Positions 10,691-20,930 of a stretch of 64,000 bases of DNA are shown here, piece by piece. The position numbers and the translations under genes are program-made. The stretch comes from Mytilus trossulus. Taxonomy: Eukaryota; Mollusca; Bivalvia; Mytilida; Mytilidae. The notes under the pieces were generated by a model that saw only the letters and a list, made by a program, of their open reading frames with translations, made no database searches and had not been told where the DNA came from. Where the stretch lies: assembly GCF_036588685.1 (NCBI RefSeq), contig NC_086380.1, forward strand, positions 30,522,474 to 30,586,473, given 5' to 3'. Position 1 is the first letter of the stretch; each line of letters begins with the position of its first letter.

Positions 10691-12448
10691 TGAACGAATA
10701 AATTTGATCTGCGATATCTGAATACAATTGCACAGTTAATTAAATATTAGAGACAAACATTCATGACCAAAAGGCTAACAAACAAATTCAAACACACTGA
10801 GAAATATTTAACCAATCAATGTTCACTTTAGAAAAAAACCGTTTTTTATAATCTTGAAGTTTATACAAATGTTGTAAGAATAAGTGAAAAATTGAAGATA
10901 TTACAAATAATCCAAGCTGGTATAGACAAGATCCATATAAATAAAAAATGACAAAAAAGCATTATAAACAGTATCAACAGGTACATGTATTTGTGTACAA
11001 TTTTATTGTGAAACAAAACAACAATGAAATATATAATAACAAAAACAATAATATTTCTTAATATACTAAAAACTACATTAGATCATCTTTGAAGATCAAC
11101 TTTTGTGGTTTACATCCGAGTCAAACATGAGTTATCTTCCTTGACTTTAGACCACATTGTAGATGTCTGTATTGATCGCTTAAAATATTGCAAACGGCAA
11201 TGAATTAAGAGTTTGTATTTTCAAATTGTCATAAAAAATATTTACCATGTAGTCAATGACAAAAATTAGTTTTCAGACAATCCCTTTCTGTATAAGGCTT
11301 TATTCCATCAAAATAAAAAAAAATCGTATCTGGACATCAATCTAATGTTTTGTATGCAAATTTGTCAAAGACAGTATGTCGGTTTTGATCAGATTTTGAA
11401 ATTACTTTTCCACCCTACCACACCCTAATAAAAGGAGTAAAACTGTAAAAGAGAAATAGCTTTCTCATCTTGAAAATTGCAGACCAGAATTAAAAAAACA
11501 TGCGCTGTTAAATAGATTGAATCTTAATAAAGATTACATATTAAAAAACTTTTGAATTTAAGAATTAGGACCTCTACATAACCTTTTAAGTGTATAAAAC
11601 CAAAATTATACACCCAGAACATGACTAAGTGTATTGTAATATATAAGATTGTATTACTTGTGCAAACTAAAGTTTCAAATGGGTGACATCATTGGTAACA
11701 CATATTTTGTTCTCAAGCTTTGCTATACAATAACAGACTTATTGTCTGTATGCTTGTATAAGTGTCTCTCTTAGAAGAAACATTGCAGTTTTCAGATGGA
11801 TGCATGGTTTAGTTTAAATATGTAATTAAGAAATATAAGATTAATGCCTCTATACAAAAATTGGAATTATTCCAACAATATATGGGTTGTTGGATTTGTT
11901 CCAACTTTTTCAACAGGCTTTACACGAGAAAAGGATGTCAAAAGTTTATAATAAAAGCAGCATATTTCAAAGAATTCTTAAGATATATAAAGCTGTAGAT
12001 ATATATGCTAATTACACTTGAACTATGTGCGCAAAAACAGTTTTATCTCCTTGTGTCGATGCCGATGGTTGATGAACATTAAATAATCCATCCTCTTATT
12101 CAATATTGGAATATCAATTTTCCTTAGAATAAACGACTTTTGTTCAGTATAATAAGAGTTAAAACTAAATAGTAGCTCAAGGTACCATACTTCTTAATCA
12201 GTAATGAACCATTATTTTATTGCACAAACATCTAAAATATTGATTACAATTTACCGAGAGTATAGACGATGATTTACAGAATATAGAAAAATAGGCATAA
12301 AAAATAGAGCTCACAGATAAGGTGAAATCTTAAGAATACGGGAAAACAAGTAAACGAATTAAGGTTAGGGAACACGCCATTAAGAGTTAAAAATACACTT
12401 CACCTCCATTCCTTAATCCAGACCATTGATTTAGTAAAATAAACTTTT
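10691..12448. other. Intergenic, nothing recognised
   Basis: About 1.75 kb of AT-rich DNA without long open frames, tandem repeats or clear inverted repeats that I can see. Confidence 0.4.
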
Positions 12449-12607
12449 GATATTATACAAATATAGCCTTTGTATGAGGTCGATACAAGGATATATTGAC
12501 CTGAAAGAAGTATATTGACTGAGGACGAAGTCCGAGGTCGATATACTTCTTTGGGTCGATATATCCTGTATTGACCTCATGCAAAGTCTATATTTGTTAT
12601 ATTATTA
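12449..12607. repeat. Imperfect palindrome, arms of about 80 bp
   Basis: The left arm ('gaggtcgatacaaggatata', 'gaaagaagtatat') is mirrored by the right arm, with the centre near 12528 at 'ggacgaagtcc'. It resembles in design the palindromes at 47726-47861 and 53311-53446: short AT-rich ends and a GC-richer self-complementary centre with a 'ccgagg' word. Probably a fold-back type MITE. Confidence 0.6.
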
Positions 12608-13148
12608 ATTTCCGACCATATTTTTATCAAAATCGTCATTTAGGTTTGTAAGAATTTTACAGATATTACATTGTTTCATTGACAATAACAACAAATTAGT
12701 TGTTATTTCATTTACTTTTTTTTTTTTTTTTACATCTTATGTATTTGAAGATTTTTATCGTCAAATAATCGATCACAGATATCATGTGTTTCAAACCGTT
12801 AAACAATATCATGAAATTCATTACATGACGTCACAAAGTATATCGGTTTTTAGATATTCTAAAAATAACCGTGCGATATGCCTTTTGCTATCCGCCGTTT
12901 TCTTGCTACCTTCGAAAATATAGTTTAACATGTGACTATCCCTAAACGAATCAAATTTCTTAAAATATACGAATTAAAAATATACATATATACTGCATGT
13001 AAAACTTTCAAATAAATCAATAACGCAAATGTCGCAAATTGAAATAAATATAATTTAGGCGAAAAGACTTTAGAATTTAAAAAAAAAGAAATATCACATA
13101 AGTCATATTACAGACCATAACATTACTTCATCAGAGGATAGAATTATT

Positions 13149-13380
13149 GTATGTTCTTTGTTTTGTTTTACAACCGAAGTCAATTCTTTTCTATAATCAC
13201 AGTCTTGTTACCACCAATGTATATCACTGATTGTCCTGGCTAAGATTAATATTAGATTTCTGCACGAGTTTTCTATGTTCCTTGTTCTGTTTTACAAGCG
13301 AAGTCAATTCTAGCCTATTATCCTAGACTTATTACCGCCCATGTATATCAGTGATTGTCCTGCATTATATTAGTTTTAGA
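13149..13380. repeat. Tandem duplication of about 120 bp over a gene 3' end
   Basis: Units 13149-13258 and 13273-13380 share 'gttttacaa.cgaagtcaatt', 'cc.atgtatatca.tgattg' and 'tccctg'-like endings at about 85% by eye. The second unit covers the stop codon and last codons of the minus-strand gene at 13348-14427, so the first unit is a decayed copy of that 3' end. Confidence 0.6.
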
Positions 13381-14427
13381 TTTCTTCAGACTAATTCCTT
13401 TGTTCTTTAGAACAATCCTTAGTTGGAATTTAGGTTTCTTTTTCATTGGTTCGTTAAAGTCATTTTCAAGTTCAAAATTATCATTCATGTCTGATTTAAG
13501 TTTCGGCTTTGTGCTTTTCTTTGTTCTGAGCGTTTCCATTTGTTTAATAGCATTGTTGATCATCTGTAGAAATATTTGGTCATGTTTTGCTGGACTAGTC
13601 TGTTCAAGTAGTGTCTGTGTTTCGTCTTGTTCAAGCAATGCAAGTTTTGTGGATAATGACTGATGTGTGGATATCATTTTAAATTTCAATGGTTGCTTGT
13701 GAAATGATCCCAATATTAAAATCTGTGAATCTCCCTGATAATCATCGGTAACAGGTTCACTATACTTTGAAAAAAATGCTTTACTTACAGTAACATTTTT
13801 AAAATCTTTATCAGTAACCACCGTCTCGTGCATGACTTTGACCTTCTTACAAAACCTTTTTAGAATGTATTGACCAGGCTCTATTTTGTCGATTAGAATA
13901 CATATAACCTTGTTTGACTTTAACAGGACATAGGCAGGTTGATTTCGCTCAGATTCAAGTGAACTCTTCGGATCATTAAAATGTGTTGGCATATTTTCTG
14001 GTAATAATCGTTGATCACTGCCATCAGTCATTAAGATTTGAATATCAGTCACCGTGGACGATGTTTTATTGGAACTTCCAGTAAGAACAGTAAGTCCTTG
14101 GCAGTATCTTACAACAGATGGATAAAAATTTCTTAGATCAAGGAACTGATTTGGAGTGCTGGTTGTGCTTGTATCTGAATCTGAAGGTTCTGTACTGACA
14201 TTGTTAAACATGCCATCTTCAGATAGTTCGGTTGATAAAGAGATGACTGATGTCTGGCTGTTTGTTTGGGATATAGAGGTTGTAGATAAAGAAATAACAG
14301 ACTTTTGACTATCAGTGTATTCAGTCGAAGTGCATAACTCATGAGACTGTGATGATTCTACTGACTGTACGGATGGTGTCTGGTTTTGAGACATTATCTT
14401 TTCTGTTGGGTTCCCTGTTCCACTCAT
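13348..14427 (-). CDS. Unrecognised Ser/Thr-rich protein with basic C-terminus
   Basis: 359 codons; I do not recognise a family. Residues 1-95 are rich in Ser, Thr and Gln and carry the heptad SVISLST twice (about 43 and 60). Residues about 95-260 have mixed hydrophobic and charged composition and could be a folded domain. Residues about 300-350 are strongly basic (KKSTKPKLK, MKKKPKF, LKKSKTN), which suggests nuclear localisation or nucleic-acid binding (inference). No signal peptide or membrane segment is seen. I start at the ATG at 14427 because an in-frame TGA lies at 14524-14526 and a good acceptor ('tttattttcag' on the minus strand, near 14558) precedes it, suggesting a 5'-UTR exon. The long frame in AT-rich DNA supports a real gene, but it could also be an orphan or a transposon-derived frame. 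Confidence 0.6.
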   Translation of the reverse strand: MSGTGNPTEKIMSQNQTPSVQSVESSQSHELCTSTEYTDSQKSVISLSTTSISQTNSQTSVISLSTELSEDGMFNNVSTEPSDSDTSTTSTPNQFLDLRNFYPSVVRYCQGLTVLTGSSNKTSSTVTDIQILMTDGSDQRLLPENMPTHFNDPKSSLESERNQPAYVLLKSNKVICILIDKIEPGQYILKRFCKKVKVMHETVVTDKDFKNVTVSKAFFSKYSEPVTDDYQGDSQILILGSFHKQPLKFKMISTHQSLSTKLALLEQDETQTLLEQTSPAKHDQIFLQMINNAIKQMETLRTKKSTKPKLKSDMNDNFELENDFNEPMKKKPKFQLRIVLKNKGISLKKSKTNIMQDNH

Positions 14428-16084
14428 TCTTTGGTCAACCGATGAGCTACTCTTCCCACTGACTGATGTTTTGGTCAGCTGTTGTTGATTTATTGAAGAA
14501 CTGTAATTGTGCAAGATGTACACTCAAATTTCCTTTCTTAAATCAGCTTCTGAGTTCTGAAAATAAACATGATATTTGCAGAGATTATACATATGGTGCT
14601 ACACTTTAATTTCATTGTGCTAAATATTCACTTGGGGTGTAATTTGTATTTGATAATGATGGAAAACTATTTCTTTTATCGACAGAACTGTGGAATAATT
14701 TGAGTAAATATTGCAGAAACGTGTAAAACAAGAAATAGTCTGAAACTAGGACAAATATGTGGGAACGTTTTTCTCTGTACAATTTGTTTTACTAGAGGGG
14801 TCAAAAGTATCTATATATATATATATATTGTTTTTACATGTTTAGACCATGAACATATGATATATCTTAAAAAAATTGTTTCCGTGATTTGCATTATATT
14901 TCCTCAAAATAAATTGTGTTTTAATTTGCAAAAATACCGTTGACAAATGATAAATAGTTTTTATTTGTTCCATTTTCGCTGAACTCAACTTATATACTCA
15001 TGTCGTTTACATTATTATTTTCAGAGAGACCATCTGAATCCGGACTACGTGTGCATGATTTTTTCGCTGTGTTGAAGATGATCAATTGTTGATCTTGCAC
15101 TATTTTCTGCTCTCTAGTCGGGCTATTGTCTCTCTTACACATTCCTTGATTCCATTTTCAATTTTAATCATTTATTTTAAAATTCGGGTTTCCCCGTCTG
15201 ATATTTGTAATGCTTATTAAACAAATAGTTCCACAACACTACTTACTTAGGGGGCAAACATCAATTTGGTGCTTGTACGGGTTTGGATTTATAGTGCTTT
15301 ATTAAGTTCGAGATTTTAGTGTATTAGTGTCAGGTTTACACACGTGATCGCAATGACGACGACACGAACTTGTTCAGATTTGTCTACAGTTACTGCTACG
15401 TTTATTCATTCTATGTACCTTTATTATTATATTTTTTGAATACTAGAATTAAATCTGCACAATTAAATATTAATTTGTATTGCAAAATAAAATAAGAAGA
15501 AACTGCGACAAATTAATGCTATTTATGTTTGTCTTAATTAAAACCAATTGAATAAGCATATGATTTCTTTTTAAGTTCGGGCAAGCAGGACTAGGAAAAA
15601 TGTATCACTTGTTGACAGTCTATGGCTTTTGGTATTCGTGTCAAGTAGATATGTCCGGGTTTGTTTTAAATAAATTCAATTTCAGAGATGAGAGAAATTT
15701 TCCGAAAAAAAGAGACATATCAGGTGTTCAAACAGTGTTTTTCTCATTGTTACTAAAAAAACCTTTATTCCACTTCAAATTGAATGATGAATTTATTCTA
15801 TTTACTTCCGTGAGAAATATACGTTATTAAAATTTTCTGTAAGCATCGGTCAACTTAATTTCCTTATACAAAACATTTCTAGGCGAAAAAATTCTGTGAC
15901 ATTTGTACATCTTTTGTTTAAGCTATCCTTTATACATAACCATCCTGAACAATCGATAATTATAGTTTTAGTTCATATCAGTTAAAAATATACTATGATC
16001 TTTAATAGTATCCTTCAATTCTAGTGAATACAAGAAATTAAATTCCGAATTTGAATGCAAAACGTTCACATGCATAAAAATACA
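14428..16084. other. Intergenic; one R1/PLE-type repeat remnant
   Basis: Mostly AT-rich. The stretch 15030-15175 ('tttttcgctgtgttgaag', 'gtctctcttacacattcc') is an inverted relative of the sequence at 16090-16170. Two short open frames here have no coding features. From about 16040 the sequence matches the TLR-A upstream region again. Confidence 0.4.
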
Positions 16085-17335
16085 ATATATAAAATTGAGA
16101 AAGAAAATGGGGAATGTGTCAAAGCGACAACAACCCGACCATAGATAAGACAACAACCGAAGGCCACCAATGGGTCTTTAATGTAGCGGGAATTCCCGCA
16201 CCCGTAGGTGTCCTTCAACTGGCCCCTAAACAATATGTAGACTAGTACAGTGATAATGGACGTCATTCTATTATCCGAATTATACACAAGAAACTAAAAT
16301 TAAAATGACTTCAAGACTAACAAAGGCCAGAGGCTCCTGACTTGGGACAGGCGCAAAATTGCGGCGGGGGTAAACATGCTTATGAGATCTCAACCCTCCC
16401 CTTTACCTCTAGCCAATGTAGAAAAAGTAAACGCATAACAATACGCACATTAAAATTCAGTTCAAGGGAAGTCCGAGTCCGATGTCAAAAGATGTAACCA
16501 AAGAAAATAAATAGAATTACAATAATACATAAATAACAACAGACTATTAGCAGTTAACTGACATGCCAGCTCTAGCCCTCAATTGAACTGATTGAAAGAT
16601 TATGTCGTCATCATATGAATATTAGGCACAATCCGTTAAGTATCATACTATCATAAAATATATGAGAAGAACATAACCCGTGTCAATCTAATACGTTGTT
16701 ACATACACGAGCGGATCGTACAAGTTGAGATATATAAACACCATAAGATGGTGACAAGGGAACGTCACCATCTAAAAATGGATAATTTACGATAGAAAAT
16801 GAAAAATCATCTCTTTTATCATAAATTTTTGAATTAAGCTTCCCGTTAATGATATAGATATCAAGATCGAGGAAAGGACAGTGGTCATTATTAGTATTAG
16901 CTTTATCTAAAGTAAGTCAAACAGGATAAATTTCTTTGGTATACATACTGAAGTCGTCATTATTGAGAGCCAATATATCATCCAAATATCTAAAAGTATA
17001 GTTAAATTTTTGTATCAAATGGTGTTTCGATGGGTCTTTGCTAATTTTATTCATAAATTGTAACTCATAACAGTACAACAACAGATCTGCAGTAAGTGGT
17101 GCACAGTTAGTCCCCATTGGAATTCCAATTACTTGACGATATACGGAATTTCCAAAGCGAACAAAAATGTTATCTAGTCAAAATTCAAGCGCATATATAG
17201 TATCAAAGCATGTCCAATTGACATAGTTCTTTTGTTTATTGCTACTAAAAAATGACCTATAAGAGTTCGAATATATGTACTCGCATTCAGACTTTTTAAA
17301 TGCCCAGTTGATTAGCGGTGTGACTTTTTCAATAT
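16085..17335 (-). mobile_element. Penelope-like retroelement remnant (decayed RT)
   Basis: On the minus strand, 16680-17330 translates into Penelope-type reverse transcriptase pieces: IPMGTNCAPLTADLLLYCYE, then FRYLDDILALNND (the RT active-site motif with YLDD) and a downstream segment with PFLDGDVPLSPSYGVY. In-frame stops occur at least twice (near 17176, and at the end of the 16917-17117 open stretch), and the element is internally deleted, so it is inactive. The low-coordinate part holds a non-coding repeat common in mussels. It sits inside the TLR-C upstream region, which is continuous in TLR-A (joins near 394-460), so it inserted after the duplication. Confidence 0.75.
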
Positions 17336-17608
17336 AAGAAAATTATTTTTTTTAGGTATAGAGACTACGCTTTGTTAATGGCGAAGTCATCAAATCCTTC
17401 AACAGTTTCGAATCAAAGAAATAAACTTTTTGTCAGTTAAGAATTATTTTGTATCAAAGGGCTTACGTTGCAAAGTATTTATAAAAATGCATAGCTTTGG
17501 TTTGAATATAAAATTTCAGTGTTAAAAGACTTCAAAAGAATATTCAAATGTATATGAACCCATGATATAGAGGTAACCAAGTTTCCAAAACAGTCAATAG
17601 CTATCAAA

Positions 17609-17808
17609 GGTGTCAGACTTATAATTTAATACGCCAGACTAGCGTTTCGTCTACACAAGACTCATCAGTGACCGTTCAGATCAAATTAGTAATAAAGCCT
17701 AACTAAATAAAAACAAGTATAACGTTGAAGAGCATTGAGGACCCAAAGTTCCAAAAAGTTGTACCAAATACGGCTCAGGTAATCCATGCCTGGGATAAAA
17801 AAAAATCC
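17609..17808. repeat. SINE-like dispersed repeat R3
   Basis: Contains 'acgccagactagcgtttcgt', 'agactcatcagtgacc', 'gaagagcattgaggacccaa' and 'atgcctgggataa', words I recognise from a very abundant bivalve repeat. Diverged copies are at 20641-20770 and 43855-44035. It is inserted in the TLR-C promoter region relative to TLR-A and TLR-B. The minus strand carries a hammerhead-ribozyme-like core, annotated separately. Confidence 0.65.
17630..17668 (-). ncRNA. Hammerhead-ribozyme-like core
   Basis: Read on the minus strand: CTGATGA (17662-17668), a 4-bp stem II GTCT/AGAC with a 5-base loop, GAAA (17645-17648), then a stem III of CGC/GCG (extendable to 5 bp through T-G and A-T pairs), then TA. This is the order and spacing of the conserved hammerhead core (CUGANGA, stem II, GAAA, stem III, UH cleavage site). 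I cannot find a convincing adjacent stem I, so self-cleavage is unproven. In the two other R3 copies in the window, core bases are changed. Confidence 0.4.
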
Positions 17809-18021
17809 ACACTATTTCGAATAATTCATAATTTTGCAAACAGTTAATTTATAAAAATGACAGATGTACGTAATTATGAAGAGATCAACTTTCACAGGTA
17901 CGAATATATAAAAAAAAAATCTGAAGTACCAAGGAAGTTTTTTCCAATACTAATGTATCGGGAAGTACTGTTTTGGTTTCAGTGTCATTTCCATTGTAGT
18001 ATAGCACTTTGTAGTGTAAAA

Positions 18022-20160
18022 ATGTCGCATTTAAAATTAAATTGTGTTTGCATTTTACTTTGCTTTGTCGTTGGATGTACTCACTTTTGCTGTGCGAATG
18101 AAGATTCATGGGGAAAAGATAAAGAGTGCAAGTGTAAAAATGTAGAAGCAACCTGCTCTGGTTTTAATTATATCCCGAAGCTGCCATCAAACATTACAAA
18201 ATTAATATTGAAAAATAACATTCTTACGGTGATCAATCAGAGCAGTTTTATGAATATTTCCTCAGTCAACATCAAAAAATTATGGTTTGAGAATAATTCA
18301 ATTGAGATAATTCAAGATAATGCGTTTTATGATTTTGAATATATTGCCGAGCTTAGAATAACAAATGAGAAGTTATTAAACATTACATCGCTGAAATCTT
18401 CGTTTCAAAGTTTGACTATTGGAACTATTCGAAGTTTACATTTAGAGAAAAACGATTGGAATGTACTTCCAGATGACATGTTTTATCATTTGTCAGGATC
18501 TAAGATCGAACTGTCGCTTAGAAAAAATTTATTACACAAACTAAATTCAAGCGTATTTCTACCAATAGCAAACCTAATGGAATTGCAGGTTGAAGAAAAC
18601 GAAATTGTGAATGTCGATTTAAACGGCCTAAGGACAACTAGGTTTCTAGATTTATCAAACAATAATATTTATAAAATACCTATTTTTTGTAATGACAGCG
18701 ATGAAACGTTTGTTCCGCAATTGAAACAATTGTCACTTGCATACAATGCTATAAGGAAAATTTCCAAAGAATCTTTCAAATGCCTTGATACTTTAGAGTC
18801 ACTAAATTTGGATGGGAATCGTTTTCGAAGGTTGGATAATAATATCCTCGCCTCACTTCATAACTTGGCGAAACTTATCATAGGGGATAATCAGCAGTTG
18901 AAAGACATTGCTCCGTTCGCATTTAACAGTTCGTCTTTACAGAAGCTACATTTGTATCGGAATCATTTTCGATTTAGTAAGAAAAAATTAAAGGACAAAA
19001 AATTCAATCCGCAAACAATTTTTCAAACCATACCTAATTTAACAGAACTGGATTTGTCGCACAACCATTTAAATGACTTTTCAATATTATGGGAACTATT
19101 TGCGTCTACACGGAATATCCAAAAGCTTACTTTAGTTTCGTCAGATATAACGACAATTCCAGATGAGTTGTTCCGAAATATGCCTCACATCAAATCGGTG
19201 AATTTAGAAGGAAATGAAATAGAACGGTGGAACGAATCACTCTTCGATAATTTGCCGTCCATGCGTGAATTGTATCTTGATGGAAACAATATTCATATTA
19301 TTAACGAAACGTCGTTTCCATCAAACTTATTTAAATCACTAGAGGTACTAGAATTATCCGGTAATCAATATCGATGTACGTGTGAAATAAAATGGTTTTT
19401 GGATACAATTCGATCAACGAATCTTTCAACAAAAATGCAGAGAAATTGGCCGAGTCGTTATACTTGCTACTATCCTGAACATCTCCGATTAACGCTTCTT
19501 GCAAATTACTTTCCATCAATTGCAGACTGTAATTCGTTAAATATTGTCTATCTGATAATAATAACTGCATGTTCGTCTGTTTTGATATTGCTTTTCTTTG
19601 TTATAATAACGTTCCAATGTCAGATAAATTTTAAGAATGCACTGTACTTATTTCGGTTAAAGCAACGTATGAAACGTGGGTACTTTAGTCTTGAATCGTC
19701 AGATGATTACGAGTTTGACGCGTTCGTTGTTTATTGCGACGTCGATCGCCTATGGGTCCATGGCGTCCTGCTTAAACATCTAGAAGATTGTAACCTTAAT
19801 ATTTGTTTACATGATAGGGATTTTGATGTCGGAGAGCCAATCCTTAACAGTGTTGGAAAATACATGGCGAAAAGTTGGAAGATCATCGTTGTTTTGTCTA
19901 ACAACTTTGCTAAAAGCGAATGGTGTCAATGGGAAATTGCCCTTGTACAAGAGCGGAGGCGCCGACAGGGAAAAGAGGTTTTGGTATTAGTTATGTACCA
20001 ACAGATTGATTCGAAACACATGATTACTCCACTAAAGGCTTTACTCGACACAACGCCATATTTATCATATAAGGAAGGGTTTGGAGAGTCTTTGTTCTGG
20101 ACTGCCGTTGTTAAAGACATTAATAAACCTTTGGATATTCCACCAACTTCTATTTTCTGA
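18022..20160 (+). CDS. Toll-like receptor (LRR-TM-TIR), copy C
   Basis: Single exon, 712 codons, the same length and layout as TLR-A. It has a signal peptide (1-27), LRRs to about 440, the C-terminal cap CTCEIKWFLDTIRSTNLST, a membrane helix near 506-532 and a TIR domain near 563-700 with YEFDAFVVY, RDFDVGEP, SEWCQWEIALVQERRRR and LFW. It differs from A and B by Ala for Asp after the CQWEI motif. I start at the ATG aligned with the paralogues; the frame is open 55 codons further up, through promoter-like sequence. Flanks and coding sequence both indicate TLR-A as the closest relative in this window. No lesions are seen, so this copy should be functional. Its upstream region has received a Penelope-like element and a SINE-like repeat, which may alter its regulation (inference). 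Confidence 0.92.
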   Translation: MSHLKLNCVCILLCFVVGCTHFCCANEDSWGKDKECKCKNVEATCSGFNYIPKLPSNITKLILKNNILTVINQSSFMNISSVNIKKLWFENNSIEIIQDNAFYDFEYIAELRITNEKLLNITSLKSSFQSLTIGTIRSLHLEKNDWNVLPDDMFYHLSGSKIELSLRKNLLHKLNSSVFLPIANLMELQVEENEIVNVDLNGLRTTRFLDLSNNNIYKIPIFCNDSDETFVPQLKQLSLAYNAIRKISKESFKCLDTLESLNLDGNRFRRLDNNILASLHNLAKLIIGDNQQLKDIAPFAFNSSSLQKLHLYRNHFRFSKKKLKDKKFNPQTIFQTIPNLTELDLSHNHLNDFSILWELFASTRNIQKLTLVSSDITTIPDELFRNMPHIKSVNLEGNEIERWNESLFDNLPSMRELYLDGNNIHIINETSFPSNLFKSLEVLELSGNQYRCTCEIKWFLDTIRSTNLSTKMQRNWPSRYTCYYPEHLRLTLLANYFPSIADCNSLNIVYLIIITACSSVLILLFFVIITFQCQINFKNALYLFRLKQRMKRGYFSLESSDDYEFDAFVVYCDVDRLWVHGVLLKHLEDCNLNICLHDRDFDVGEPILNSVGKYMAKSWKIIVVLSNNFAKSEWCQWEIALVQERRRRQGKEVLVLVMYQQIDSKHMITPLKALLDTTPYLSYKEGFGESLFWTAVVKDINKPLDIPPTSIF

Positions 20161-20930
20161 ATAATAGAATCGATGTTATATGTTAATGTTTCTTTCTATC
20201 ATTGCAACCCAGCAATGCTGCATTTTTGCACATACAAAGCAAATTAATGTACTCAAACAGTCTTCACGATAAACTTTTAAATCTACAGGCCCAGAGCTCA
20301 ATTGTGGGACAAAAGTTAGATTCTGTTGAAATGATTTCCAGGCCAAAAAAGCAGTTTTACAAGCCTGGGCTGCTGGGGCTGTGGTTCAGCGTAAAGAATG
20401 CTTCAATGAATAGACAATTATCTGCCTGATACCAAAGAACGAGTATGTAATGAACTTAAGTGCATTGTGCAGTCATATTTAAATCTCTGTCTGTCAGTGC
20501 ACCCACATTGAATATAGTGAAATACCGCATAGACAATCTGAGAAAAACATGAAATTGTACAAAGATATAATCATGATAATGCTGTACCATAATAGGTACA
20601 CACAACTATTTGTTTGTGTTATGTATTAAACTATTGAAAAGGTAATGAATAAACTTATCATAGATACCAGGATTAAACTTTGTATTTACACCAGACGCGG
20701 GGTTCGTCGACAAAAGACTCATTAGTGACGGTCGAAAAAAATATTCAACAGGCCAAATAAATAACGAAGTAAATTATGATACAGTCAAAGAAAACATCCA
20801 AAAAATTTAAGTTCTACAATGACAAATAATAAAATTAAGAATATGTTAGACTAAATTTAATCAGAGGACCAGTTAGTAAATGCATGGGTCGCATCTTAAC
20901 TTAGAATCTCTATAAATAATGTCATATTCT
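20161..20930. other. TLR-C 3' flank with SINE-like insertion
   Basis: It matches the TLR-A 3' flank (3004-3390) before and after an extra segment at 20641-20770. That segment is a diverged R3 repeat ('taccaggattaaactttgta', 'aaaagactcattagtgacgg'). No gene is supported, although a short open frame covers 20202-20429. Confidence 0.5.

Larger units (their letters stand above)
17336..18021 (+). promoter_or_regulatory. TLR-C upstream region
   Basis: It aligns with 460-864 upstream of TLR-A except for an extra 270 bp or so that contains the SINE-like repeat at 17609-17808. The conserved 'tacgtaattatgaagagatc' block is near 17866, and an 'atatataaaaaaaaa' TATA-like run near 17906. Pyrimidines ending in 'tttcag' lie near 17972-17982. 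The frame is open through this leader from an ATG at 17857, but that extension has no counterpart in the paralogues. Confidence 0.45.

Noticed and set aside
17857-18021. Extended N-terminus of TLR-C from an upstream ATG
   Set aside because: The extra 55 codons cover TATA-like and leader sequence shared with the other copies, where no such start exists; they would also bury the signal peptide.
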